From JAFNAG01 sp963721405 (GTDB lineage Bacteria > Acidobacteriota > UBA6911): DNA of 64,000 nt. Below are positions 26,441 through 34,049 of this stretch, piece after piece. A program made the translations under genes and the position numbers. The stretch spans positions 248,001-312,000 of the forward strand of contig CAVRJA010000014.1 of the NCBI GenBank assembly GCA_963721405.1. The letters run 5' to 3'. Numbering within the stretch: position 1 is the first letter of the stretch; each line of letters opens with the position of its first letter. Below the pieces are notes generated by a model. The model did not search any database and was not told the origin of the DNA. It saw nothing but the letters and a program-made list of their open reading frames with translations.

Positions 26441-27301
26441 ATGTGGAAAACGTGTATGAAATGGTTTCTCCTGGCCGGTTTCACGATCATCGCCGCCGGT
26501 TGCGGAGGGGGGCCGGCTACCGATGCGGAACATAAGTCCATTACGATCAAGGGTTCGGACACGATGGTGATTCTTTCTCAGCGATGGGCCGAGACTTATA
26601 TGAACGAAAGACCTGGTAATTCGATCCAGGTGACCGGCGGCGGATCCGGCACCGGAATTGCGGCGCTGATCAATGGCGGTACAGATATCTGCGCCGCATC
26701 GCGTCCGATGAAGACTACGGAAAAAGATCAAGTCAAATCCCGGCGTGGCCAAGACGTCACGGAAATCCCCGTGGCTTTGGACGGGGTGGCTGTCTACGTC
26801 AATGACTCTTCTCCCCTTCAGGCGATCACGAAAGCTCAGCTGAAGGGCATCTACACCGGGCGGATCACGAACTGGCGGGATGTCGGCGGCAAGGACGAGA
26901 AGATCGTACCCTATAGCCGCGAGAACAATTCGGGAACCTACGTGTTTTTCAAGGAGCACGTACTGGAGAATGAAGATTATGCCCGCGAGATTCAGACGCT
27001 GCCTGGAACCGCAGCGGTGGTCAATGCCGTGTCCAAGGATCCGGCGTCGATCGGATACGGCGGCATCGCGTACGCGTCGGGCATCCGCGCGGTGCCGGTT
27101 CGTGCCGACGACACCAGTGAGCCGGTGATGCCGACGCTGGCCACAGTGCAGAGCGGCCGGTATCCCTTATCGCGCAATCTGTTCTTCTACACCGTGGGAG
27201 AGCCGGCGGGAGATCTGAAGACTTTTATCGACTGGGTACTCGGCCCGGAAGGACAAAAGATATGCGAGATGGTGGGGTATTACCCTATCAACATGAAATA
27301 A
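26441..27301 (+). CDS. pstS: Phosphate-binding lipoprotein PstS
   Basis: The 286-residue protein has a lipoprotein signal with lipobox IAAGC (Cys21) and the PstS fold: IKGSDTMVILSQRWAE at the N-terminus binds phosphate (Ser/Thr loop), GGGSGTGIAALINGGTDI and ASRP follow, and SRENNSGTYVFFKEHV forms the second half of the site. It delivers phosphate to the PstCA channel. GGAGG lies before the ATG. Compared with E. coli PstS it is shorter, as in the short PstS group. Confidence 0.92.
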   Translation: MWKTCMKWFLLAGFTIIAAGCGGGPATDAEHKSITIKGSDTMVILSQRWAETYMNERPGNSIQVTGGGSGTGIAALINGGTDICAASRPMKTTEKDQVKSRRGQDVTEIPVALDGVAVYVNDSSPLQAITKAQLKGIYTGRITNWRDVGGKDEKIVPYSRENNSGTYVFFKEHVLENEDYAREIQTLPGTAAVVNAVSKDPASIGYGGIAYASGIRAVPVRADDTSEPVMPTLATVQSGRYPLSRNLFFYTVGEPAGDLKTFIDWVLGPEGQKICEMVGYYPINMK

Positions 27302-28263
27302 CGGTGTCCCCGCTTCAGAAACTTCAAAGGGCGGGGACTGCCGGCGACACGGTCGCGGCCCTTGTGATCAAAGGGAGCGCCTTTGCCGCGATTCTATCGC
27401 TCATACTCATTTTCATCTTCATCGGCAAGGAGGCTCTACCGCTGCTGACCTCCCCTGAGATCCACAAGGAAGCGGATCTCGCACGGCTTTTTCTGCCCCA
27501 GGCCCCCCGCGCGGGAACTGCGCCTGCGTTTACCTGGCAACCGATCTCGGAAATCCCGAAGTACTCTCTTCTGCCTCTTTTTGCCGGCACGCTCAAAGTG
27601 ACGATCATTGCGGTCTTCATCGCCATACCTCTGGCGGTCGCCGCAGCGCTCTACACCTCGGAGTTCGCCCCGCCGTGGGCGCGTGAAACGATCAAGCCCT
27701 GCATTGAGATCCTGGCCGGCATTCCGAGCGTGGTAGTGGGCTTTTTCTGCCTCATGGTGATCGCTGGCTGGCTGCATGCCGCTTTCGGCTGGACCTACCG
27801 CCTGAACGCATTGACTGCGGGTGTCGGCCTGAGCCTGGCTGTGATCCCGATCGTGTACACCGTGTCGGAAGATGCCTTCACCTCCGTACCGCAGAACTAC
27901 CGCGAGGGTTCGATCGCCATGGGCGCCTCCTCGTGGCAGACTGCCTGGAGGGTGGTGTTGCCGGCGGCCATGCCGGGGGTGCTGGCGGCGTGCGTCCTCG
28001 GATTCGGGCGGGCCATCGGGGAGACCATGATCGTCCTCATGGCCTCCGGGAACGCGGCGGTCCTGTCCTGGTCGCCGGTCGATTCGATCCGGACTTTTTC
28101 AGCGACGATTGCAGCGGAGCTGGGTGAGGTGGTGCAGGGCAGCCCCCACTACCACGTCCTATTTTTCCTGGGCGCCTTTCTATTCGCTCTGACCTTTGTC
28201 ATCAACCTCGCCGGCCGCTGGTGGATAGGGCGTTTGCAAAAGAAGCTGCAGGGAGCGTCCTGA
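27262..28263 (+). CDS. pstC: Phosphate ABC transporter permease PstC
   Basis: The 333-residue protein has six predicted helices and the permease coupling motif GASSWQTAWRVVLPAAMPGVL, with ALYTSEFAPPWARETIKP and EILAGIPSVVVGFF, all typical of PstC. The start at 27262 overlaps pstS by 40 bases and has GGAAGGA at the proper distance; an in-frame GTG at 27304, just after the pstS stop, lacks a ribosome site. It pairs with PstA to form the inner-membrane phosphate channel. Confidence 0.9.
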   Translation: MRDGGVLPYQHEITVSPLQKLQRAGTAGDTVAALVIKGSAFAAILSLILIFIFIGKEALPLLTSPEIHKEADLARLFLPQAPRAGTAPAFTWQPISEIPKYSLLPLFAGTLKVTIIAVFIAIPLAVAAALYTSEFAPPWARETIKPCIEILAGIPSVVVGFFCLMVIAGWLHAAFGWTYRLNALTAGVGLSLAVIPIVYTVSEDAFTSVPQNYREGSIAMGASSWQTAWRVVLPAAMPGVLAACVLGFGRAIGETMIVLMASGNAAVLSWSPVDSIRTFSATIAAELGEVVQGSPHYHVLFFLGAFLFALTFVINLAGRWWIGRLQKKLQGAS

Positions 28264-28267
28264 AACC

Positions 28268-29176
28268 ATGGCACACAAGGCGAGATTCATCAGCGGTTTC
28301 TTTCAGGGATTGACGGGCCTCGCCTGCCTGATCATCATTGTGATGGTTGCGATCATTATCGGAAATATCGTTATCAACGGCGCGGGCAGGTTCTCGTGGG
28401 AATTTGTTTCGAAGGCGCCGGAAGCGGGGATGACCCGGGGCGGGATTTTCCCGGCGATCTTCGGCACTGCAGCCATGGTTATCCTGATGACGATTGTCGT
28501 GATACCCCTGGGAGTCGCGACCGCGGTTTATATGAACGAATACGCCCCGAAGCGCTCCCGGATGGTGCATCTGGTCCGACTGGCGATCCAGAATTTGGCC
28601 GGGGTGCCCGCGATTGTATTCGGGCTCTTCGGATTAGGATTTTTCGTCGAGTTTGTCGGCCGCGGAATTGACCGCGGACTTTACGGCGGCCGGCTCGTGT
28701 ACGGCCAGCCTGCGATCGTCTGGGCGGCGCTGACCATGGCCCTGCTTACGCTGCCGACCGTCGTCGTGGCCACGGAAGAGGCGTTGCGCGCGATTCCGCA
28801 GAGCTACCGCGAGGTCGCTTACTCCCTCGGAGCGACGCGCTGGCAAGTGATCCGGCGCGTGGTGATTCCGCAGGCGGTGGGTGGAATCCTGACGGGCGGC
28901 ATTCTCGCCATCAGCCGCGGATCGGGGGAAGTGGCGCCCGTGATGTTCACCGGGGCCGCCTATTTTCTGCCTGATCTGCCGTCGCGCCTGCATGACCAGT
29001 TCATGGAACTCGGCTATCACGTCTATGTTATGACTACTCAGTCGCCGGATGTCGAAGCTACCAAGCCCATACTCTATACGACGGTCCTGATCCTGCTGAT
29101 GCTGACCTTTCTTTTGAATCTCACCGCCGTCATGATCCGGGCGCAGTTCCGGAAGAGGGTGCGATATGGCCGTTGA
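28268..29176 (+). CDS. pstA: Phosphate ABC transporter permease PstA
   Basis: The 302-residue membrane protein has six predicted helices, EYAPKRSRMVHLVRLAIQNLAGVPAIVFGLFG, and the coupling loop YSLGATRWQVIRRVVIPQAVGGILTG that contacts the ATPase. The start is four bases after the pstC stop. Its end overlaps the next gene by 11 bases, so translation is probably coupled. Confidence 0.92.
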   Translation: MAHKARFISGFFQGLTGLACLIIIVMVAIIIGNIVINGAGRFSWEFVSKAPEAGMTRGGIFPAIFGTAAMVILMTIVVIPLGVATAVYMNEYAPKRSRMVHLVRLAIQNLAGVPAIVFGLFGLGFFVEFVGRGIDRGLYGGRLVYGQPAIVWAALTMALLTLPTVVVATEEALRAIPQSYREVAYSLGATRWQVIRRVVIPQAVGGILTGGILAISRGSGEVAPVMFTGAAYFLPDLPSRLHDQFMELGYHVYVMTTQSPDVEATKPILYTTVLILLMLTFLLNLTAVMIRAQFRKRVRYGR

Positions 29177-29966
29177 CCTCGATCCCTCGATCACGGCGAA
29201 GGAACTCCCGGCAGAATTTGCCGGAATGCGCACGGAAGACCTGCGCGTGAGCGTCGCCAGCCAGCAGATATTGAAGGGAATTACGCTCGACGCCCGCCGT
29301 GGCGAGATCCTTTCGGTCATCGGTCCGGCAGGGGCGGGCAAAACCACCTACTTGCGCTGCCTCAACCGTATGCTCGAGCTGGATCCGGAATGCAGGATCT
29401 CCGGGAAGGTCCTTCTGAACGGCCAATCAGTCTACGATTCAGACGTGTACATTCCGGCACTGCGCAAGCGGGTGGGGATGGTGTTTTCCGTTCCCATCAC
29501 GCTGCCGATGACGATTTGTCAGAACCTCACGTTCGGACTGAATCTGAACCGCGGCACACGAAGTCAATGCGATGAGAGGGTCGAAATGGCCCTTCGCGCC
29601 GCCTATCTCTGGGAGGAGGTGAAAGAGCGCCTTCAGGAACCGGCACGCAATCTTTCAGGAGGACAGCAGCAGCGCCTCTGCCTTGCGCGCACTCTCACGC
29701 TCCGGCCGGAGGTTCTGATGCTTGACGAGCCCTGCTCCGGACTCGACCCCATCTCAACCCGAAAGATCGAAGAAGCGCTGCAGCAGCTGAAGGCTGATCT
29801 CGCCGTCATCCTGGTCACCAACAATGTGAAACAGGCGGCCCGGGCTTCTGACCGGACGGCGTTTTTCCTTTTCGGAGAGCTGCTCGAGGCCGGCCCTACC
29901 GAGGAATTGTTCACAAATCCCCAGAAACAAAAAACTTCGGATTACATCTCGGGACGTTTCGGCTAA
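29166..29966 (+). CDS. pstB: PstB-like phosphate transporter ATPase 1, degenerate Q-loop and H-loop
   Basis: The 266-residue ATPase has an intact Walker A (GPAGAGKTT, residues 53-61), an intact signature (LSGGQ, 163-167) and Walker B (VLMLDE, 183-188). However, the Q-loop glutamine is Ser108 (GMVFSVP where PstB has GMVFQKP), and the switch histidine is Asn219 (VTNNVKQA where PstB has VTHNMQQA). Both changes remove residues that position magnesium and the attacking water. The second ATPase, in the next gene, keeps these two residues but has lost the signature. See the findings for the resulting heterodimer model. The two proteins have the same length and align end to end. Confidence 0.9.
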   Translation: MAVDLDPSITAKELPAEFAGMRTEDLRVSVASQQILKGITLDARRGEILSVIGPAGAGKTTYLRCLNRMLELDPECRISGKVLLNGQSVYDSDVYIPALRKRVGMVFSVPITLPMTICQNLTFGLNLNRGTRSQCDERVEMALRAAYLWEEVKERLQEPARNLSGGQQQRLCLARTLTLRPEVLMLDEPCSGLDPISTRKIEEALQQLKADLAVILVTNNVKQAARASDRTAFFLFGELLEAGPTEELFTNPQKQKTSDYISGRFG

Positions 29967-30004
29967 GAATCGCCAGTCGGATTTTCGGGTGTCGCAAAAC
30001 TTGG

Positions 30005-30805
30005 ATGGTTAGCGCGGATCCGCAGGCTACCATGGTTCGGGCAGATATCAATATGCAGGCAATACTGGAAACACGCTCCTTTGATTTGTGGTATGGAACG
30101 TTCCACGCATTGTTAGGGGTGTCTTTGGCGGTCAAGCCTCGTGCGATTACCGCCATCATCGGACCCTCGGGTTGCGGCAAATCCACGCTCGTACGCGTCT
30201 TCAACCGGATGAACGACGGAATCCGCGGCGTGCGGATTTCCGGGGAAGTGCTGCTGGACGGGCAATCGATTTATGACAGGAACATCAACCTGCGCCTGTT
30301 GAGGAAGCGGGTAGGCATGGTGTTCCAGCGGCCGAATCCGTTCCCTCTCTCAGTCTATGAGAATGTCGCTTATGGGCCGCGAATTCACGGATTGTCCCAT
30401 GGCGATCTGGACGCGCGGGTAGAGGCGGGACTTCGCCAGACGGGTTTGTGGGAAACGCTCAAGGACCGGCTGAGCTCGTCCGCTCTCTCACTGGCGCCCG
30501 AACAACAGCAGCGGATCTGCATTTCGCGCCTGCTGGCGGTCGAACCAGAGGTCCTGCTGATGGACGAGCCCACTTCAGCCCTCGACCCGATCGCAACCGC
30601 GGGTATCGAAGAGCTGCTGATCGAGCTCAAGAAGTCGTACACGATCGTGATCGTCACGCACAACATGCAGCAAGCGGCACGGATATCCGATTACACCGCC
30701 TTCATGCTGCTCGGCGAGCTGGTAGAGGTCGGCGAGACCCAAACCATCTTCACTCTGCAGTCGGATCCGAGAACAGAACAGTACATATCAGGGAGGTTCG
30801 GCTAA
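30005..30805 (+). CDS. pstB: PstB-like phosphate transporter ATPase 2, degenerate signature motif
   Basis: The 266-residue paralogue of the preceding ATPase has Walker A GPSGCGKST (53-61), Q-loop Gln108 in GMVFQRP, Walker B VLLMDE (183-188) and switch His219 in VTHNMQQA, all as in normal PstB. The signature, LSGGQQQR in PstB, reads LAPEQQQR (163-170), losing the Ser-Gly-Gly that contacts the gamma-phosphate of ATP bound by the partner. So this subunit provides a normal Walker side and a defective signature side. No clear ribosome site is seen before ATG 30005; ATGs at 30032 and 30053 are in-frame alternatives, but 30005 gives equal length to the paralogue. Confidence 0.88.
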   Translation: MVSADPQATMVRADINMQAILETRSFDLWYGTFHALLGVSLAVKPRAITAIIGPSGCGKSTLVRVFNRMNDGIRGVRISGEVLLDGQSIYDRNINLRLLRKRVGMVFQRPNPFPLSVYENVAYGPRIHGLSHGDLDARVEAGLRQTGLWETLKDRLSSSALSLAPEQQQRICISRLLAVEPEVLLMDEPTSALDPIATAGIEELLIELKKSYTIVIVTHNMQQAARISDYTAFMLLGELVEVGETQTIFTLQSDPRTEQYISGRFG

Positions 30806-31483
30806 ATGCAGCGGCATTTCGACGATCAAAAGCAAGAACTGCTGGAAAAGCTGGTGCGCATGGGGCGGCTCGCGGAGGCGATGATTCAGACATCGTTGAG
30901 GACCCTCATCGAGCGGAATGAATCCCTCGGCGAGGAGGTTTTCAAGAAGGAGGTGGAAGTCAACGATTTGCAGATTGAGATCGACGACCGGGCCGTCAAG
31001 CTGACGGCTCTGCAGCAGCCCGTTGGAGAGGATGTACGGTTCCTGTTCATGGCTTCCCGCATCGCGACCGAGCTGGAGCGCATCGGCGACCAGGCGGTCA
31101 ACATCTGCCAGAACACCCATCATGTCCTGGAAGCGCCACCGTTGAGACCGCTCATCGACTTGCCGAGGATGGGTGAAATTGCCGAAGCGATGGTGCACAA
31201 CAGCATCGACTCGCTCGTGACGCGGGACTGCGGGCTAGCCAATCAGGTTTTGGATGACGAAAATCAGGTGGACCTGTTCCGCGACCAGATATTCCGCGTT
31301 TTGTTGACCTACATGATGTCCGACCCGGGAACGATTTCCCGGGCGTTAGCGTTGATTCTGATATCCCGCAACCTCGAGCGCGTCGGAGATCATGCCACGA
31401 ACATTGCAGAAGAGGTAATATACCTCGTCGAAGGGCGCGAGGTGCGGCATCGCCGCGAAAGCAGGGCTCGCATGACGCAGTAG
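30806..31483 (+). CDS. phoU: Phosphate signalling protein PhoU
   Basis: The 225-residue all-helical protein consists of two tandem PhoU repeats, each with the metal-site pattern ExxRIGDxAxNI: ELERIGDQAVNICQ in the first and NLERVGDHATNIAEE in the second. PhoU relays the state of the Pst transporter to PhoR and limits uptake. The ATG directly follows the stop of the second ATPase gene, with GGGAGG overlapping its end. It completes the transport part of the operon. Confidence 0.93.
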   Translation: MQRHFDDQKQELLEKLVRMGRLAEAMIQTSLRTLIERNESLGEEVFKKEVEVNDLQIEIDDRAVKLTALQQPVGEDVRFLFMASRIATELERIGDQAVNICQNTHHVLEAPPLRPLIDLPRMGEIAEAMVHNSIDSLVTRDCGLANQVLDDENQVDLFRDQIFRVLLTYMMSDPGTISRALALILISRNLERVGDHATNIAEEVIYLVEGREVRHRRESRARMTQ

Positions 31484-31517
31484 GACAAGAACGGTTTCGT
31501 GAGGTCTCGACAACGCA

Positions 31518-32213
31518 ATGCTCAAGAAGACCATTCTGGCCATCGATGATGAGAAGGACCTCATCGAGCTGATACGCTACAACCTCGAAAAGGAAGGCTT
31601 CCGCGTGAAGGCCGCCCTCGATGGGGAAACCGGCCTAGCCATGGCGATGCAGGACCTGCCGGATGTCGTTCTGGTGGATCTCATGCTGCCTGGCATCGAT
31701 GGGCTCGAAGTGTGCCGGCGGTTGCGCGGCCACAACCGGACTGCTGGGATCCCGCTCATCATGTTGACGGCAAAATCGTCGGAGCCGGATCGCGTCGTCG
31801 GACTGGAATTGGGGGCGGACGACTATGTGACCAAGCCATTCAGCCCGCGCGAGCTGACGGCCCGCGTCAAGGCGCTTCTGAGGCGGTCCTCGGCGGTCCG
31901 TGAGCCCGCTGCCAGGATCCGGCGCGGTGATCTCCAGATCGACCTGGAACGCCGCGAGGTCATGTGCGAAGGCAACATCCTCGCGCTCACCGCCACCGAA
32001 TTCCGGCTGCTCCATTTTCTGGCCGCAAATCCCGGGCGCGTGTTCTCCCGGAGCGAGCTGATCGACAATGTGCTGGGGCGCGATGTTGAGGTGCTCGATC
32101 GTACCGTGGACGTGCATGTCACGGCCCTGAGGAAAAAGCTGGGATCGTGCGGAGACTTGATAGTCACGGTTCGCGGATTCGGGTACAAGTTTCAGGAAGG
32201 CGATCCTGCATAG
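31518..32213 (+). CDS. phoB: PhoB-like OmpR-family response regulator
   Basis: The 231-residue protein has a receiver with Asp10/Asp11, phosphoacceptor Asp54 (LVDLMLPGIDG) and switch Lys in YVTKPFSP, then a winged-helix DNA-binding domain with TATEFRLLHFLAANPGRVFSR and the recognition helix region RTVDVHVTALRKKLG. It should bind the Pho box before pstS when phosphorylated by the kinase encoded next. The gene lies 34 bp after phoU. Confidence 0.92.
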   Translation: MLKKTILAIDDEKDLIELIRYNLEKEGFRVKAALDGETGLAMAMQDLPDVVLVDLMLPGIDGLEVCRRLRGHNRTAGIPLIMLTAKSSEPDRVVGLELGADDYVTKPFSPRELTARVKALLRRSSAVREPAARIRRGDLQIDLERREVMCEGNILALTATEFRLLHFLAANPGRVFSRSELIDNVLGRDVEVLDRTVDVHVTALRKKLGSCGDLIVTVRGFGYKFQEGDPA

Positions 32214-32287
32214 GTCCGTGCCCCGGAGATGCAGGAAACGAAAGCCCGGGGCTGTCCGATGAGACGTCAGCGGGGCAGGGTGATTCC

Positions 32288-34039
32288 TTGAAAAGCCGGT
32301 TTTTCTGGAAATTCGGATCGGTTCACCTCCTCCTGCTTTTGCTTGTTATGGTGGCCGTCGACACATACGTAGTCCAGGCTCTCCGGCGTGCCTACCTCGA
32401 CACTGCCTATGGACAACTCGAGGCTCTCACGCACCTGGCCCAGAGCCGGCCGCCTGAAACCGCCGATTCTGCCGCGCTCCGGGAGTGGGCGGCCTGGATG
32501 GGGCGCACCGGAATTCGCACCACCCTGATCGCGGCCGATGGGACTGTGCTCGCGGATTCCGATGAAGATCCCCTGAAGATGGAGAACCACACCGGGCGGC
32601 CGGAGATCAGCGAGGCGCTCAGATCCGGCTCGGGCCGCGCCGTGCGTTACAGCGCGACTCTTGGCCATGACCTGGTGTACCTGGCGATTCGCCAACAGCT
32701 GGGGAACGGCACGCCCCTGGTGATTCGGTTCGCCGTGCCGCTGGAACGACTGGACGAGACCCTGAGACGTTTTCGGCGGGGTCTGTGGACGGCCTCGATT
32801 GTCATTCTGGTGCTGGCGGCGAGCGCCTCGCTCCTCTTTTTCCGGACCCTGTCCGCCCGCATCGAGCGGCTGAAAGAATTCTCGCGACGAGTCGCCGCCG
32901 GAGATTTCCGAACGCTCCCCCAGGACCGCAATGGTGACGAGCTGGCTGAACTGACCACCACCCTCAATCAGACCGCCGCACAGCTGGATGTCTCCATCCG
33001 GTCCCTGACCGCCGAGCGCAATCAGTCGGCGGCCATCCTTGCCAGCATGGCGGAAGGTGTGGTAGTTGCGGGCTCCGATCAACGCGTGATTTTCTGCAAT
33101 GCCGCTTTCTGCCGCGCGGTGGGCATTGAATACACGACGTGGGAGGGCCGTCCTCTGGTTGAAGTGGTTCCCAACGCGGACCTGTTGAGCTACATCGAGC
33201 AGGCGCACACACGAAACGAGATGGTTACAGGCGAACTGGTCGTGGGCTCGGTGCGGACCAAGAGCTTTGCCGTGACGGTCACGCCCGTCCGATCCAACGG
33301 CAAGACTGGCGGCTCCGTGATGGTCCTGCATGATATCAGCGAACTCCGGAGGCTGGAACGCGCCCGGCGTGATTTTGTCGTCAACATTTCCCACGAATAC
33401 AAGACGCCGCTCACGGCGATCCAGGGTTTTGCCGAAACCCTGCTGGGCGGGGCGCTGGAAGACCAGGAGAACAGCCGCCGGTTTCTGGAGATTATTCGTG
33501 ATAACGCCACTCGATTAGGGCGCCTCACCGAAGATCTGCTAAAACTGGCTCAGATCGAGGCGGGGAAACTGCAGCCGCAGTTTCAGCCCGTGGCGATCAG
33601 CGCCGTGATCGGCGCCTGCCTCGAAACCACGCGGCTCAATGCGGCTCAGAAGGATCTTGTCATCGAAGCCGATTGCGCGCCTGACCTGCCCCTGGTCAGC
33701 GGTGATGCCGGCTGGTTGCGGCAGGTGCTGCAGAATCTCCTCGACAATGCCGTGCGCCACTCGCCGGCCGGCGGGCGCATTCTGGTTAAGGCTCTGGCGC
33801 AAAACTCCGAGCTTGTGATCTCTGTCTCAGACAAGGGGCCCGGAATCCCCAAAGCCGAACAGGAAAGGATATTCGAAAGGTTCTATCGCGCCGATGCCGG
33901 CCGGTCGAGGGAGTCCGGCGGCACCGGGCTGGGACTCTCAATCGCCAAACACCTTGTGGAAGCTCATCGGGGACGCATCCAGGTCCAGAGCGAGGTCGGC
34001 GCCGGGTCGACCTTCTACGTGTTCCTCCCCTGTGCATGA
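32288..34039 (+). CDS. phoR: PhoR-like membrane sensor histidine kinase
   Basis: The 583-residue kinase has a first membrane helix (about residues 8-28), a periplasmic domain (about 30-155), a second helix (about 160-180), a HAMP segment, a PAS domain (about 245-355), a HisKA domain with His in VNISHEYKTPLTAIQGFAE, and a HATPase with QNLLDNAVRHS, DKGPGIPK and GGTGLGLSI. The start is placed at a TTG (32288) preceded by AGGG, because the frame upstream lies in phoB and carries no other start. It ends ten bases before the insertion sequence. Confidence 0.88.
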   Translation: MKSRFFWKFGSVHLLLLLLVMVAVDTYVVQALRRAYLDTAYGQLEALTHLAQSRPPETADSAALREWAAWMGRTGIRTTLIAADGTVLADSDEDPLKMENHTGRPEISEALRSGSGRAVRYSATLGHDLVYLAIRQQLGNGTPLVIRFAVPLERLDETLRRFRRGLWTASIVILVLAASASLLFFRTLSARIERLKEFSRRVAAGDFRTLPQDRNGDELAELTTTLNQTAAQLDVSIRSLTAERNQSAAILASMAEGVVVAGSDQRVIFCNAAFCRAVGIEYTTWEGRPLVEVVPNADLLSYIEQAHTRNEMVTGELVVGSVRTKSFAVTVTPVRSNGKTGGSVMVLHDISELRRLERARRDFVVNISHEYKTPLTAIQGFAETLLGGALEDQENSRRFLEIIRDNATRLGRLTEDLLKLAQIEAGKLQPQFQPVAISAVIGACLETTRLNAAQKDLVIEADCAPDLPLVSGDAGWLRQVLQNLLDNAVRHSPAGGRILVKALAQNSELVISVSDKGPGIPKAEQERIFERFYRADAGRSRESGGTGLGLSIAKHLVEAHRGRIQVQSEVGAGSTFYVFLPCA

Positions 34040-34049
34040 CCGCGGTCTT

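Noticed and set aside
32267..33394. 375-codon minus-strand frame
   Set aside because: Antisense of phoR; composition typical of a shadow frame.
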